Source: Candidatus Polarisedimenticola svalbardensis
Lineage (GTDB): Bacteria; Acidobacteriota; Polarisedimenticolia; Polarisedimenticolales; Polarisedimenticolaceae
NCBI GenBank assembly: GCA_014764515.1
Contig: JACXWD010000011.1
Coordinates: forward strand, 20,620 to 77,384
DNA length: 56,765 nucleotides
Direction of reading: 5' to 3'
Within the stretch, counting starts at the first letter, position 1, and every line of letters begins with the position of its first letter. A program made the position numbers and the translations under genes. Of this stretch, positions 26,185 to 34,459 are shown piece by piece. The notes under the pieces are model-generated. The model did not search any database. It saw nothing but the letters and a program-made list of their open reading frames with translations, and was not told where the DNA came from.

Positions 26185-26648
26185 CGACTCGCGACGATTC
26201 CGGTTGGCGGGAGGAAGCCCGCCGATTGATGATGGCTGCGCTGGACGGAGAAATCAGTCCTGACCAGCGGCGGCAACTGGACCGGCTTCTTGCCGACAAC
26301 CCGGAACTCAGGGAAGATTGGGAGAGGATGGGCCAGGTGAAGGAGGTAACCCGCTCCATGTCCTATCGGGAACCGCCGGAGGAGATCTGGCAAGAGTACT
26401 GGGTGTCGGTCTACAGTCGCTGCGAACGAGGCGTCGGCTGGCTGCTCATGACCTTGTCCGCGGTCGTTCTGCTGTCCTGGTCCGCCTGGCAGGGGATCGC
26501 GGCGATGTTCGCCGACTCGACCATGCCGCTGTTTCTCAAGCTGGCCGTGCTCGGCGTCGCCACAGGTGCGATCATTCTGCTGGTGTCGGTGGCCCGGGAA
26601 AAATGGTTTGTCCGGCGCAAGGACCCGTATCGGGAGGTAATCCGATGA
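26181..26648 (+). CDS. Membrane anti-sigma factor lacking the zinc motif
   Basis: 155 residues, ATGA overlap with the sigma factor. The N-terminal 60 residues look like the helical anti-sigma domain (MAALDGEISPDQRRQLDRLL), but where zinc-binding versions have a CxxC this has DNPELRED, so zinc is not bound. Two transmembrane helices follow (about 85-108 and 118-138), with a short basic C-terminal tail. It should hold the ECF sigma inactive at the inner membrane until released by proteolysis or a conformational signal. Its stop overlaps the YbjQ-like gene by four bases. Confidence 0.8.
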   Translation: MTTRDDSGWREEARRLMMAALDGEISPDQRRQLDRLLADNPELREDWERMGQVKEVTRSMSYREPPEEIWQEYWVSVYSRCERGVGWLLMTLSAVVLLSWSAWQGIAAMFADSTMPLFLKLAVLGVATGAIILLVSVAREKWFVRRKDPYREVIR

Positions 26649-26965
26649 TTCTGACCCCTGCTTCTTCTTTCAGTGGCTACCGTGTGGTGAAAAGCTTCGG
26701 CCTGGTCAAAGGAAACACGATCCGGGCCAGGCACATCGGCAAAGACATCATCGCGGCGTTCAAGAACATGGTAGGCGGCGAGATCGAGGAATATACGAAG
26801 ATGATGGCCGAATCCAGGGAGCAGGCGGTGGATCGGATGCAGGCGGAAGCCCGGAGCATGGGGGCCGACGCCGTGCTGGACGTGCGGTTCAGCACCTCCT
26901 ACATCATGGGGATGGCGGCGGAGATCCTGGCTTACGGCAATGCGGTGATCCTGGAGAAGGAGTAG
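26645..26965 (+). CDS. YbjQ/UPF0145-family protein
   Basis: 106 residues, full family length. Conserved pattern: an N-terminal strand YRVVKSFGLVKGNTIRAR, a long helix with FKNMVGGEIEEYTKMMAESREQAVDRM, then a MGADAVLDVRFSTSYI strand and AYGNAVIL. The family forms pentamers and is sometimes called heavy-metal-binding, though the function is not settled. GGGAGG lies upstream of the ATG at 26645, and the start overlaps the anti-sigma stop by four bases. Being third in the sigma operon makes it a probable target of that sigma. Confidence 0.88.
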   Translation: MILTPASSFSGYRVVKSFGLVKGNTIRARHIGKDIIAAFKNMVGGEIEEYTKMMAESREQAVDRMQAEARSMGADAVLDVRFSTSYIMGMAAEILAYGNAVILEKE

Positions 26966-26970
26966 GGCGA

Positions 26971-27492
26971 TCAGCTCCCGCCTAGCCGCACAAGGTGCTC
27001 TCTGACGCTGGTCCAGGTCTCCGGGTCCACCGCCAGCAGGGCCGCCAGATACAACTCTACCCGGTCCCCGGGAAACTGTTCTTCGAGAGAAGCGACTGCT
27101 GCAGCCATTTTCTCCCCTTCCGGGGGCATGAGGTCGTAATCGTCATCGATCATTCCGGCGTCGTTGGGGATCTCCAGTACGTCCAGGAATGCGACCAGCA
27201 CATCCCGGCGATCGCCCATATGCAACGCCAGCAGCAGGGAGGTGGCCAGGGAGTCGTCGGGGCGGAACCCCCGGGTCACATAGCCGGCCCGTTTTTCCAC
27301 CGGGAGGCGCTGAACCGCCGCCGGACGGAACTTCAGGTTCACGGCGATCGCCATGTTCGCTTCCATCTTCGCTTCCTTGTTTTCCCCGGCGTACAGGTTG
27401 CGAGCCGCCTCGAGGCGGTCTTCCTGATCCATGGCGGACCACAGCCTGGACGGGGTCAGGCGGTCCAGGTCGATTTTCTGAAGTGTGGACAT
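26971..27492 (-). CDS. Hypothetical protein
   Basis: 173 residues from ATG 27492; GGAG lies about 11 bases upstream. I do not recognise the family. No signal peptide, membrane segment or Cys cluster is seen. It looks like a soluble, all-helical protein, with SRLWSAMDQEDRLEAARNLY near the start and a repeated helix-turn pattern (SLATSLLLALHMGDRRDVLVAFLDVL). It is convergent with the YbjQ-like gene, five bases apart, and divergent from the zinc-ribbon gene with 140 bases between, so it is likely a single-gene transcript. Confidence 0.7.
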   Translation of the reverse strand: MSTLQKIDLDRLTPSRLWSAMDQEDRLEAARNLYAGENKEAKMEANMAIAVNLKFRPAAVQRLPVEKRAGYVTRGFRPDDSLATSLLLALHMGDRRDVLVAFLDVLEIPNDAGMIDDDYDLMPPEGEKMAAAVASLEEQFPGDRVELYLAALLAVDPETWTSVREHLVRLGGS

Positions 27493-27632
27493 GGTTGCCG
27501 AATCTCCATGAATAACGGGAAGGCAGGAGTGTACAACGTCATGGGACGGGATGCAGCCTGCAAAATAAGGGTGAGGCGCCGGCCGCCGATCGGTTTAAAC
27601 TCCTATGGCAGCTGTTCTATGGATGAGGTGTG

Positions 27633-28037
27633 ATGACCGGATGCCCTGACTGCGGCGAGCCGCTGGTGATCTACGAAATGGACGGGGTGGAGACCGACCA
27701 CTGCCTCGCCTGTGCCGGCACCTGGCTGGACGCCGGAGAACTGGAGCTGGTAGTGGAAAACGCAGGCGTCGACCCTGCGCCTCTGGTGGCCGCCCTGGAC
27801 AACACACCTCTGGGCGAGAAAGGGGTGCGACGGTGCCCCCGGTGCCGCAAGCGCATGCGCGTTGCCTGCCTGGGCCCCGGGGACGGCGTGGAACTGGACA
27901 TCTGTCCGGCAGGCCATGGCATCTGGCTGGACAGCGGTGAGATGGAAGATGTGGCCGGTGCATTCTCGGGAGGCGCCGGAGATGCGGTGGCATCGTATTT
28001 CAAGGAGCTCTATCCAACGGAGAGGAGAGAGGGATGA
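27633..28037 (+). CDS. Double TFIIB-type zinc-ribbon protein
   Basis: 134 residues. ATG 27633 is preferred over the adjacent GTG 27630; GAGG lies upstream. Two zf-TFIIB-like units are seen. The first is CPDC ... CLAC-AGTWLDAGELE near residues 4-40. The second is CPRC ... CPAGHGIWLDSGEME near 66-108, in which the last Cys of the usual CxxC is replaced by a GH turn. WLD.GE is the hallmark of this ribbon family. Function is unknown; such proteins often travel with membrane proteases. The stop overlaps lemA by four bases, starting a zinc-ribbon-lemA-M48 operon. Confidence 0.85.
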   Translation: MTGCPDCGEPLVIYEMDGVETDHCLACAGTWLDAGELELVVENAGVDPAPLVAALDNTPLGEKGVRRCPRCRKRMRVACLGPGDGVELDICPAGHGIWLDSGEMEDVAGAFSGGAGDAVASYFKELYPTERREG

Positions 28038-28588
28038 CGGGAACAATAATCTTTGTTGTGGCTGTGGTCGTGATCGGCGCCATATTGGTGGGGATGTACA
28101 ACGGACTGGTCCGACTTCGGAACCAGGTCCGCAACGCCTGGTCCCAGATCGACGTCCAGCTCAAGCGACGTCACGATCTGATTCCGAACCTTCTGGAGAC
28201 GGTCAAGGGTTACGCCGGCCACGAAAAACAGACCCTGGAGAATGTGGTCAAGGCCCGCAGCCAGGCGCAGTCCGCAACGGGTGTGGAAGCGCAATCCATG
28301 GCGGAAGGCGCCCTGTCGTCAGCCCTGGGCCGCCTGATGGTGGTGGTGGAGCAGTACCCTGACCTCAAGGCGAATCAGAACTTCCTCGCCCTGCAGGAAG
28401 AACTGGCTTCCACGGAGAACAAGATCAGCTTCTCCCGGCAGCACTACAATGACAGCGCCATGGTGATGAACAACAAGGTCGAGTCGTTCCCCTCCAACAT
28501 CATCGCCGGCATGTTCGGTTTCAAAAGAGAGCCGTTCTTCGAGATCCAGGACGAGGCGGAGCGGGAGGCTCCCAAGGTCCAGTTCTAG
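28034..28588 (+). CDS. lemA: LemA family membrane protein
   Basis: 184 residues. One N-terminal transmembrane helix (about 4-22) is followed by the LemA signature YNGLVRLRNQVRNAWSQIDVQLKRRHDLIPNLLETVKGY and FLALQEELASTENKISFSRQHYND. The end FPSNIIAGMFGFK..PFFEI is also typical. The body is a periplasm-facing or cytosolic helical bundle of unknown biochemical role. LemA genes very often precede HtpX-like M48 proteases, as here, so a shared envelope quality-control role is inferred. ATGA overlap with the zinc-ribbon gene. Confidence 0.96.
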   Translation: MTGTIIFVVAVVVIGAILVGMYNGLVRLRNQVRNAWSQIDVQLKRRHDLIPNLLETVKGYAGHEKQTLENVVKARSQAQSATGVEAQSMAEGALSSALGRLMVVVEQYPDLKANQNFLALQEELASTENKISFSRQHYNDSAMVMNNKVESFPSNIIAGMFGFKREPFFEIQDEAEREAPKVQF

Positions 28589-28600
28589 TCCGGCCAGATC

Positions 28601-29995
28601 ATGTGGGAAGCGATCCGCGCCAACAAGATCCGGTCCAGGGTGCTGATCAGCGCCATGGGCGGGACCCTGATCGCCCTGGGTGCGGTGTTCGGCGCGGTCT
28701 ATCACGCGGAGGCCGGCGCCGCAGTCGGCGCCGTCTTCGCTCTCGGCATCTGGGGACTCCTGGTGCTTGTCGCGTTCACAGGCGGCGACAAAATGCTGCT
28801 CATGAGCGCCGGCGCCAAGAAGATCGAAAAACAGGACGCTCCCAGGCTGTGGAACATCGTGGAAGAGATGACCATCGCCTCCGGACTGGGCAGCATGCCG
28901 GACGTGTACGTCATTGATGAAGACGCGCCCAACGCGTTCGCCGTGGGGCAGGACCCGTCCCGCTCCGCCGTGGCGGTGACCCGGGGACTCCTGAGGCGTC
29001 TCAACCGCGATGAACTCCAGGGAGTCGTGGCCCACGAGATGGGGCACATCCGGAACCTGGACGTTCGTTTCATGACGCTGGCTGCGGTGATGCTCGGAAG
29101 CATCGTTCTGCTCTCCGACGTTTTTCTCCGTTCACTGTGGTTCGGCGGTGGCCGGAGGCGGGGCCGAGGCGGAGAGGGCGGCCAGGCCCAGTTGATCCTG
29201 GTGGGGGTCTCAATCCTCCTGGCGATCCTGGCGCCGTTTCTGGCTCGATTGCTGTATTTCGCCTGTTCCCGGCAACGGGAGTTTCTGGCCGATGCATCGG
29301 CGGCAAGGTTCACCCGCTACCCCGAGGGGCTGGCCTCGGCTCTTGAGAAGATCTCTCGCCCGACCAGCGGGAAGGTAGGCCGCAAAGGGGCCAACCGTGC
29401 TCTCGCACCACTGTACATCGTCCGGCCCGAGGGCTTCCGGTCGCTCACCGGCATGTTCTCGACTCACCCGCCCCTTGAGCGCAGGGTAAGCATTCTGCGA
29501 TCCATGGGCGGGGGCGCCGGTTATGCCGCATACGAAAAGGCCTGGAAACAGGGAGGCGGGGAAGGCTCGCTGCTGGACGCCCGCACGCTTTCCGGGGACC
29601 AGTCGCTGAGCGCCAGGCAGGGCACACCGGAACCTGAAACTAAAAAAGAAGCGCAGGAAACGGTCCGTGAAGTCCTGGACGTTTTCGACCGCCTGGCCGG
29701 GTTCCTTATTCTGGGATGTGCCTGCGGTGTTCGCATCAAGGTTCCGGAGGGGTATGCCAAACCGACGGTGCCCTGCACCCGTTGCGGAAGAGAGAATCCG
29801 GTTCCCCAGGCCGCCGAACCGGAGGCGGCGACCGCGGCGGCAACCGGGGCGGCAACGTACCGGCGGAAATCCGGGGCATGGGAATCATTCCGCTGCCCCT
29901 GTGGCCGGAACGTCCAGATCAGCCCGGCATTCAAAGGTGAATTTAAAAAATGCCCTGCCTGCAGCAGAAAAATCAAGATTCTGCAGCCTGATTAA
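28601..29995 (+). CDS. HtpX-like M48 metalloprotease with two C-terminal zinc ribbons
   Basis: 464 residues. N-terminal membrane helices (about 10-28 and 37-57) are followed by the M48 catalytic domain: HEMGH in ELQGVVAHEMGHIRNLD, further helices near 160 and 200, and the distal zinc ligand in CSRQREFLADASAARF. Family HtpX proteins end near residue 300, but here about 140 residues follow. They include two zinc ribbons, CACG...CTRCG and CPCG...CPACSR, separated by an Ala-rich linker. HtpX clears misfolded inner-membrane proteins; the ribbons may bind substrates or a partner. It lies 12 bases after lemA with no strong Shine-Dalgarno, consistent with the operon. Confidence 0.9.
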   Translation: MWEAIRANKIRSRVLISAMGGTLIALGAVFGAVYHAEAGAAVGAVFALGIWGLLVLVAFTGGDKMLLMSAGAKKIEKQDAPRLWNIVEEMTIASGLGSMPDVYVIDEDAPNAFAVGQDPSRSAVAVTRGLLRRLNRDELQGVVAHEMGHIRNLDVRFMTLAAVMLGSIVLLSDVFLRSLWFGGGRRRGRGGEGGQAQLILVGVSILLAILAPFLARLLYFACSRQREFLADASAARFTRYPEGLASALEKISRPTSGKVGRKGANRALAPLYIVRPEGFRSLTGMFSTHPPLERRVSILRSMGGGAGYAAYEKAWKQGGGEGSLLDARTLSGDQSLSARQGTPEPETKKEAQETVREVLDVFDRLAGFLILGCACGVRIKVPEGYAKPTVPCTRCGRENPVPQAAEPEAATAAATGAATYRRKSGAWESFRCPCGRNVQISPAFKGEFKKCPACSRKIKILQPD

Positions 29996-30031
29996 ACCGT
30001 CCGGCGGTCCGGGGCGTTGTACCTGGGTGTG

Positions 30032-30649
30032 ATGACCGCATTAACACTGGCGATACCGTTGAAGAACGAACGTGACCAGAACCTGCCGCTACAGGGCGAC
30101 CCTGTGGACCTGGATGAGTTCCGGCTTGTTAGCCGGGCTCGTGGTGGAGACGTTCAGGCTTTCGAGGGGCTGTACCGCCGGTTTGTTCCGCGGGTATTCG
30201 GATTGTGCAGACGGATGGTAGGGGACGTTGCTCTGGCGGAAGAGCTGACCCAGGAAGTCTTCGTCAGGGTCTGGGAGAAGCTGCCGTTGTTCAAGGGGCA
30301 GGGGCCGTTTGCGCCATGGCTGCTGACCGTCGCCTCCCGGGTAGTGTTCAGCCACCGCAGGTCGTCGCGTCGGCGTGACGACAAGATCCGCGCCGTAGAC
30401 GATCTGGCCCGGGTTGAGCCCCATGCTGTCGATTTTGAACCGGCTCGCCACAGGTCCGCCGATGCCGGCATCGACCTTGCGGCAGCTCTTGCCCAACTCC
30501 CCGAAGGGGCGCGGAAGGTTTTCGTGCTCCATGACGTGGAAGGCTACAAGCATCATGAGATCGCCCGGATGACCGGGACGGCGGTAGGAACGTCCAAGGC
30601 GCAACTGCACCGGGCCCGCCGAATCCTGAGGGAGGTGCTGACGAAATGA
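30032..30649 (+). CDS. ECF sigma factor (second)
   Basis: 205 residues from ATG 30032; a TTG at 30017 is a possible earlier start. Region 2 is AFEGLYRRFVPRVFGLCRRMVGDVALAEELTQEVFVRVWEKLPLF with PFAPWLLTVASRVVFSHRR. Region 4 is ALAQLPEGARKVFVLHDVEGYKHHEIARMTGTAVGTSKAQLHRARRIL. This is a typical ECF layout of the RpoE-like group linked to zinc-binding anti-sigma factors. ATGA overlap with that anti-sigma gene. It starts 37 bases after the M48 protease gene, so it could be partly co-transcribed with it. Confidence 0.94.
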   Translation: MTALTLAIPLKNERDQNLPLQGDPVDLDEFRLVSRARGGDVQAFEGLYRRFVPRVFGLCRRMVGDVALAEELTQEVFVRVWEKLPLFKGQGPFAPWLLTVASRVVFSHRRSSRRRDDKIRAVDDLARVEPHAVDFEPARHRSADAGIDLAAALAQLPEGARKVFVLHDVEGYKHHEIARMTGTAVGTSKAQLHRARRILREVLTK

Positions 30650-31257
30650 AGTGCGATACGACCCTCTGTCGTCTGGACGACTACATCGACGGTGAACTGG
30701 AGGCTCATGATCATGAAGCTGTTCGGGAGCATCTCCACCGATGCGCCTCATGCAGCAGGGAGCACCAGGCCACCCTCCGTTTGCTGGAGCAGGTCCGGTC
30801 ACTGCCGGTGGACGAGGAACCGCCTCGGGACCTGTGGGGCGGGATCCGCACCCGGATCGGCGAGCCTGCAGCCGGAAGTGGATCTGCCCGTGGGCGCATG
30901 GTCCTGATCGCCGCTGCTGCGGCGCTGATTCTGGCTGTTGTGGCAGGACCCAGGCTGCTGGACCCTGCCGAATCGCCTGCGGTGGCTCCTGTCAGTTACC
31001 AGGAGGCCGACGAGCGGTTCGCGGAAGTCCGGGAGCAGCTACTGGCCGGGCTCACCAGCGGTGAAGATCGCCTGGATCCGGAAACGGTGAGGGTGGTCAG
31101 GAAAAGTTTGAAGGTGATGGACGACTCGTCGGCGGAAATCCGCAAGGCCCTGGCGGCGGATCCGGGTAATTCCGGGTTGCGGCGGATGCTGCTGTCTTCG
31201 TACCGATACCAGGCGAAACTGTTGACCCGGGTCCGGGAATATCCGGAACCGATGTAA
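30646..31257 (+). CDS. Zinc-binding (zf-HC2) anti-sigma factor
   Basis: 203 residues. The N-terminus is a ZAS domain: CRLDDYIDGELEAHDHEAVREHLHRCASC with the HxxxCxxC zinc motif. A single transmembrane helix (about 84-102) follows, then about 100 extracytoplasmic residues that are helical (ADERFAEVREQLLAGL...). ZAS proteins hold their ECF sigma in an inactive complex, and the periplasmic part usually senses or is cut by a protease. Coupled to the sigma by ATGA and followed 12 bases later by the DUF4097 gene. Confidence 0.92.
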   Translation: MKCDTTLCRLDDYIDGELEAHDHEAVREHLHRCASCSREHQATLRLLEQVRSLPVDEEPPRDLWGGIRTRIGEPAAGSGSARGRMVLIAAAAALILAVVAGPRLLDPAESPAVAPVSYQEADERFAEVREQLLAGLTSGEDRLDPETVRVVRKSLKVMDDSSAEIRKALAADPGNSGLRRMLLSSYRYQAKLLTRVREYPEPM

Positions 31258-31269
31258 TGAGGTGACGTG

Positions 31270-32178
31270 ATGACGATGAAGAGATTCAGGGTGGCATGCA
31301 GGCTGTTGATGGCGGTGCTGGTACTGGCGCTGATCGGATCGCCGGTTCTGGCGAAACGGGCCGTTGACAAGTCGTGCGAGGTGTCCGGCGCGGTCCGGGT
31401 CAGTGTGGAGTCGATGAGCGGCAATATCGTCGTCACAGGCGGTGGATCCTCGGTACAGGTCCGTGGTGAGGTCGGCGACGATGTGGAAGGCGTGGAACTG
31501 GAATGTGACGGCGGCAGGGTGGAGATCACCGTGTTGTACCCGGATCACATGAAGCGGATGAACGCCGGCAACGCCAACCTTGAGATCACCGTCCCGGCGT
31601 CTGCCTCCGTCCGGCTGGAAGGGCTGTCCACCGATCAGACGGTCAAGGGTGTGAACGGCAAGGTCGCTCTTGAGGCGATGAGCGGCGATCTGGTTGTAGA
31701 AGGCGATCCGGAAGAAGTCCGGGCCGAGACTCTTTCCGGTGATATCCGCATCAGCGCCGGCGCCGGCAAGGTCTCCGCCGAAGCGGCCAGCGGCAATATA
31801 ACGATCCTGGGTGTCTCGGGAGAGGTGCGGGCCGAAACCATGAGCGGCAATATCGAACTGGAAGCCGGAAGCCTGGATGAGGCCGACCTGGCCACCGTGG
31901 CCGGCAATGTGTCGTGTCGCTGTGATCTGAGCCCCGGCGGCAGGCTCACAGCGGAAGCGGTCAGCGGCAGCGTGACGCTGGATCTCCCTGATGGCATCAA
32001 CGCCAGCTTCACTCTGGAGACGTTCAACGGCTCCATCGAGGCGACTATCGGCGGGAAGGTTCGCCGGCCGGGGAAGGAAGACCGTTACGGCCCGGGTCGA
32101 AGTCTGGAGTTCACCCAGGGCACCGGCGAAGCCTCGGTGGATGTATCGGTGTTCAACGGCAAGTGCATCGTCAAATGA
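31270..32178 (+). CDS. Exported DUF4097-like beta-helix protein
   Basis: 302 residues from ATG 31270 (GAGGTG upstream; ATG 31276 is an alternative). A signal peptide ends near SPVLA-K. The rest is a ladder of short strands with repeated SGN/SGD turns: SMSGNIVV, AMSGDLVV, TLSGDIRI, AASGNITI, TMSGNIEL, VAGNVSC and AVSGSVTL, spaced about 18-22 residues, fitting a right-handed beta-helix of the DUF4097 adhesin-like family. These are common targets of ECF and other envelope-stress regulators. Being third in the ECF operon it is a likely target of that sigma. It ends one base before the convergent RsbW-like gene. Confidence 0.83.
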   Translation: MTMKRFRVACRLLMAVLVLALIGSPVLAKRAVDKSCEVSGAVRVSVESMSGNIVVTGGGSSVQVRGEVGDDVEGVELECDGGRVEITVLYPDHMKRMNAGNANLEITVPASASVRLEGLSTDQTVKGVNGKVALEAMSGDLVVEGDPEEVRAETLSGDIRISAGAGKVSAEAASGNITILGVSGEVRAETMSGNIELEAGSLDEADLATVAGNVSCRCDLSPGGRLTAEAVSGSVTLDLPDGINASFTLETFNGSIEATIGGKVRRPGKEDRYGPGRSLEFTQGTGEASVDVSVFNGKCIVK

Positions 32179-32179
32179 C

Positions 32180-32626
32180 TCAGATGGGCGGCGCCTTGTA
32201 GAGCAACAGCTCGGTGCCGCCCTTCCTGTACTCGATGTCGTCCACCAGCTGCTGCATCAGGAAGATCCCTCGACCGTGGTGCAGCAGCAGCCGGTCCTCG
32301 CCTCGGGGGTCGGGGACCGCATCGGGATCGAATCCGCTGCCTTCATCCCTGATCGCGATCCAGAGTCCCTGTTCCCGGCTGCCGTAGAAGCGCAGGAAAA
32401 CCGATTTGGTTTCCGCAGCCTGGTTGCCGTGGAGCGCCGCGTTGGCCAGCCCTTCCCGCAGCACGATCTCAAGGTCTGCCATGACGTCTTCCCGGGAGCA
32501 GATGCTGCCGAGGTGCTCCATCGTTTGCTGCACGGCAAGGTTAATGGCGTCGCGGCTGCTGCCCAGATGGGTCCGTCGGCGCAGCGAGAGCCGGCTGCGA
32601 TCGAACGGCGGTCTGTCTTTCGCCAC
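32180..32626 (-). CDS. RsbW/SpoIIAB-like serine kinase (HATPase_c) protein
   Basis: 148 residues from GTG 32626 with GGGAGG five bases upstream. It is a lone HATPase_c domain with the N box EGLANAALHGN, G1 box IRDEGSGFDPD and G2 box GRGIFLM, the set typical of anti-sigma serine kinases. These phosphorylate STAS anti-anti-sigma proteins and bind sigma factors in partner-switching. No STAS antagonist, PP2C phosphatase or sigma-B type factor is in the window, so its partner is encoded elsewhere. It is convergent with the DUF4097 gene. Confidence 0.88.
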   Translation of the reverse strand: MAKDRPPFDRSRLSLRRRTHLGSSRDAINLAVQQTMEHLGSICSREDVMADLEIVLREGLANAALHGNQAAETKSVFLRFYGSREQGLWIAIRDEGSGFDPDAVPDPRGEDRLLLHHGRGIFLMQQLVDDIEYRKGGTELLLYKAPPI

Positions 32627-32742
32627 AGGTCCTCCCTTGTCTGCCGCGCGGAAGAATAGTCCAGAACGGCCTGCTCAGGCTACAATTGAAGTTCATATCG
32701 TACTAAAAAAGTGCAATCCGGGTTTTGCCCGGGAGGAAGCGG

Positions 32743-33210
32743 ATGGCAATTAAATACTGGTTGATGAAATCCGATCCGGACACCTACGGATGGGATGATC
32801 TGGCGGCTGAAAAGCGCCAGACCACATGCTGGGACGGTGTTCGCAACTACCAGGCCCGGAATATGCTCCGGGACGAGATCCGGGAAGGGGACGGGGTCCT
32901 TTTCTACCACTCCCAGACCGACAAGGCGGTTTTGGGCACCGCTCGGGTCGTACGGTCCGGATATCCGGACCCGACCCAGTTCAAGTCGGGGGTGAAGGGG
33001 TTTGACCCGGCTTCCACCCGTGCCGAACCCCGGTGGTATGCCGTGGATATCCGGCGCGAGAAGGCTTTTCAAACTCCGATAACCCTGGCACGTATGAAGG
33101 AAATTCCGGGCTTGCGGGAAATGGGTCTCCTCCGTCGAGGCAACCGATTGTCGGTCATGCCGGTTACGGCCTCGGAGTGGAAACTGGTCGTCCGGGAAGG
33201 TTTAGTCTAG
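32743..33210 (+). CDS. EVE-domain (PUA-like) protein
   Basis: 155 residues. ATG 32743 follows GGGAGGA. The whole protein is a single EVE domain: YWLMKSDPDTYGWDDL at the start, CWDGVRNYQARNMLRD, the VLFYHSQTDKAVLGTARV strand pair and FDPAS...PRWYAVDI, then LREMGLLRRGNRLSVMPVTASEW. EVE proteins are related to human Thy28 and bind modified nucleotides such as methylcytosine derivatives in some cases. A small stem (CCGGG-TTTTG-CCCGG, 32718-32732) overlaps the first bases of the ribosome-binding site and could tune translation. Confidence 0.92.
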   Translation: MAIKYWLMKSDPDTYGWDDLAAEKRQTTCWDGVRNYQARNMLRDEIREGDGVLFYHSQTDKAVLGTARVVRSGYPDPTQFKSGVKGFDPASTRAEPRWYAVDIRREKAFQTPITLARMKEIPGLREMGLLRRGNRLSVMPVTASEWKLVVREGLV

Positions 33211-33232
33211 GGTTCGGTCCAGGAGAAACAGC

Positions 33233-34459
33233 ATGAGCGACATCTACGGAAAGCGGCGGGCACGGTTGATGGAACGGTTTCCCGAAGGGATCCTGCTGGT
33301 GCAGGCCGGAGCCAACGGTCGCCCCAACCGCAACTTCACTTACCTTACCGGTCTCACTACCGGCGCCGGAGCCCTGGTTCTGGCTCCCGGTGGAGTGCGG
33401 GCCTGTACCGGGCGAAACTACCCGGGGCCGGATTACCTCCGGGGGCGGATCGTCCATCAGGTTCTGCTGTTGCCGCCGGCGGATCCGATGCTGTCCCGCT
33501 GGGGAGAGGATTCGGCAGTGACCGCAGGCGCCATGCGGCCGGAAGAGTCCGGTGTCGATCTGATCCTCCAGGTCGGGGCGATGGACGAACTGCTCAGCCC
33601 TGCTCTGGATCACGGGGCGACCTTGAACTACGTCCGAGCCGCCGCCGCCGGTCTGTCCGGGGGACCGGATGAAGACAGTCTGTTCCTGGACCGGGTCCGC
33701 CAGAGATTTTTCGATGTCCGCCTGGTGAACGCGACGCCGGAGCTGGAAGAGATGCGCCGGCTGAAGGAGCCGGACGAGATCGAGAAAACCCGCAAGGCGA
33801 TCGCCGTAACCGACGAGGCGTTGCGGAGGGTTTATGGCATGGCCCGGCCAGGGATGTTCGAGTACGAGCTGGAAGCGGAAATTACCGGCCATTATCGATC
33901 CCACGGCGGAACCCACGCCTTCGAGCCGATCGTCGCCACCGGTCGCAACGCCTGTTCCCTGCACTACACGGAAAACCGGGGGAAGATTGCCGCCGGTGAT
34001 CTGGTGCTGCTGGATACAGGCGTCTGTCTCGACGGGTACAACAGCGATATCACACGGACTTTTCCGGTGGACGGCCGGTTCACCAGCCGACAGCGTGAGA
34101 TCTACGAGGTTGTTCTGGCTGCGCTGGAAGCGGCAACGGCGATGGCGGCGCCGGGGGCCGACCTGGGAGCGATCCACGCCTGTGCCTGGGATGTGATCCA
34201 CAAGGCCGGATTCAGCCGCTATTTCATCCACGGAACGTCGCATTTCATCGGCATGGACACCCACGACGTCGGTGACCGCTATGTACCCCTTGAGCCGGGA
34301 GCCCTGTTCACCGTAGAGCCCGGGATCTATATCCCGGAAGAGGGGATCGGCATCCGGCTGGAGGACGAGGTCCTGGTGACCGCCGCAGGGCATGAGGTGC
34401 TCAGCGCAGCCCTGCCGCGGAAGGCGGAGGAGATTGAGGAGATCCTGGCCGGCCGATGA
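33233..34459 (+). CDS. pepP: M24-family Xaa-Pro aminopeptidase
   Basis: 408 residues, AGGAG before the ATG. The N-terminal domain (1-165) has the aminopeptidase P fold start (RRARLMERFPEGILLV, NFTYLTGL). The C-terminal pita-bread domain has all five metal ligands: the Asp in LVLLDTG, Asp in YNSDITRTF, His in HGTSHFIG, Glu in FTVEPGIYIPEE and Glu in IRLEDEVLVT. It removes N-terminal residues preceding proline in the cytosol. Its stop overlaps the next gene by four bases (ATGA). Confidence 0.92.
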   Translation: MSDIYGKRRARLMERFPEGILLVQAGANGRPNRNFTYLTGLTTGAGALVLAPGGVRACTGRNYPGPDYLRGRIVHQVLLLPPADPMLSRWGEDSAVTAGAMRPEESGVDLILQVGAMDELLSPALDHGATLNYVRAAAAGLSGGPDEDSLFLDRVRQRFFDVRLVNATPELEEMRRLKEPDEIEKTRKAIAVTDEALRRVYGMARPGMFEYELEAEITGHYRSHGGTHAFEPIVATGRNACSLHYTENRGKIAAGDLVLLDTGVCLDGYNSDITRTFPVDGRFTSRQREIYEVVLAALEAATAMAAPGADLGAIHACAWDVIHKAGFSRYFIHGTSHFIGMDTHDVGDRYVPLEPGALFTVEPGIYIPEEGIGIRLEDEVLVTAAGHEVLSAALPRKAEEIEEILAGR

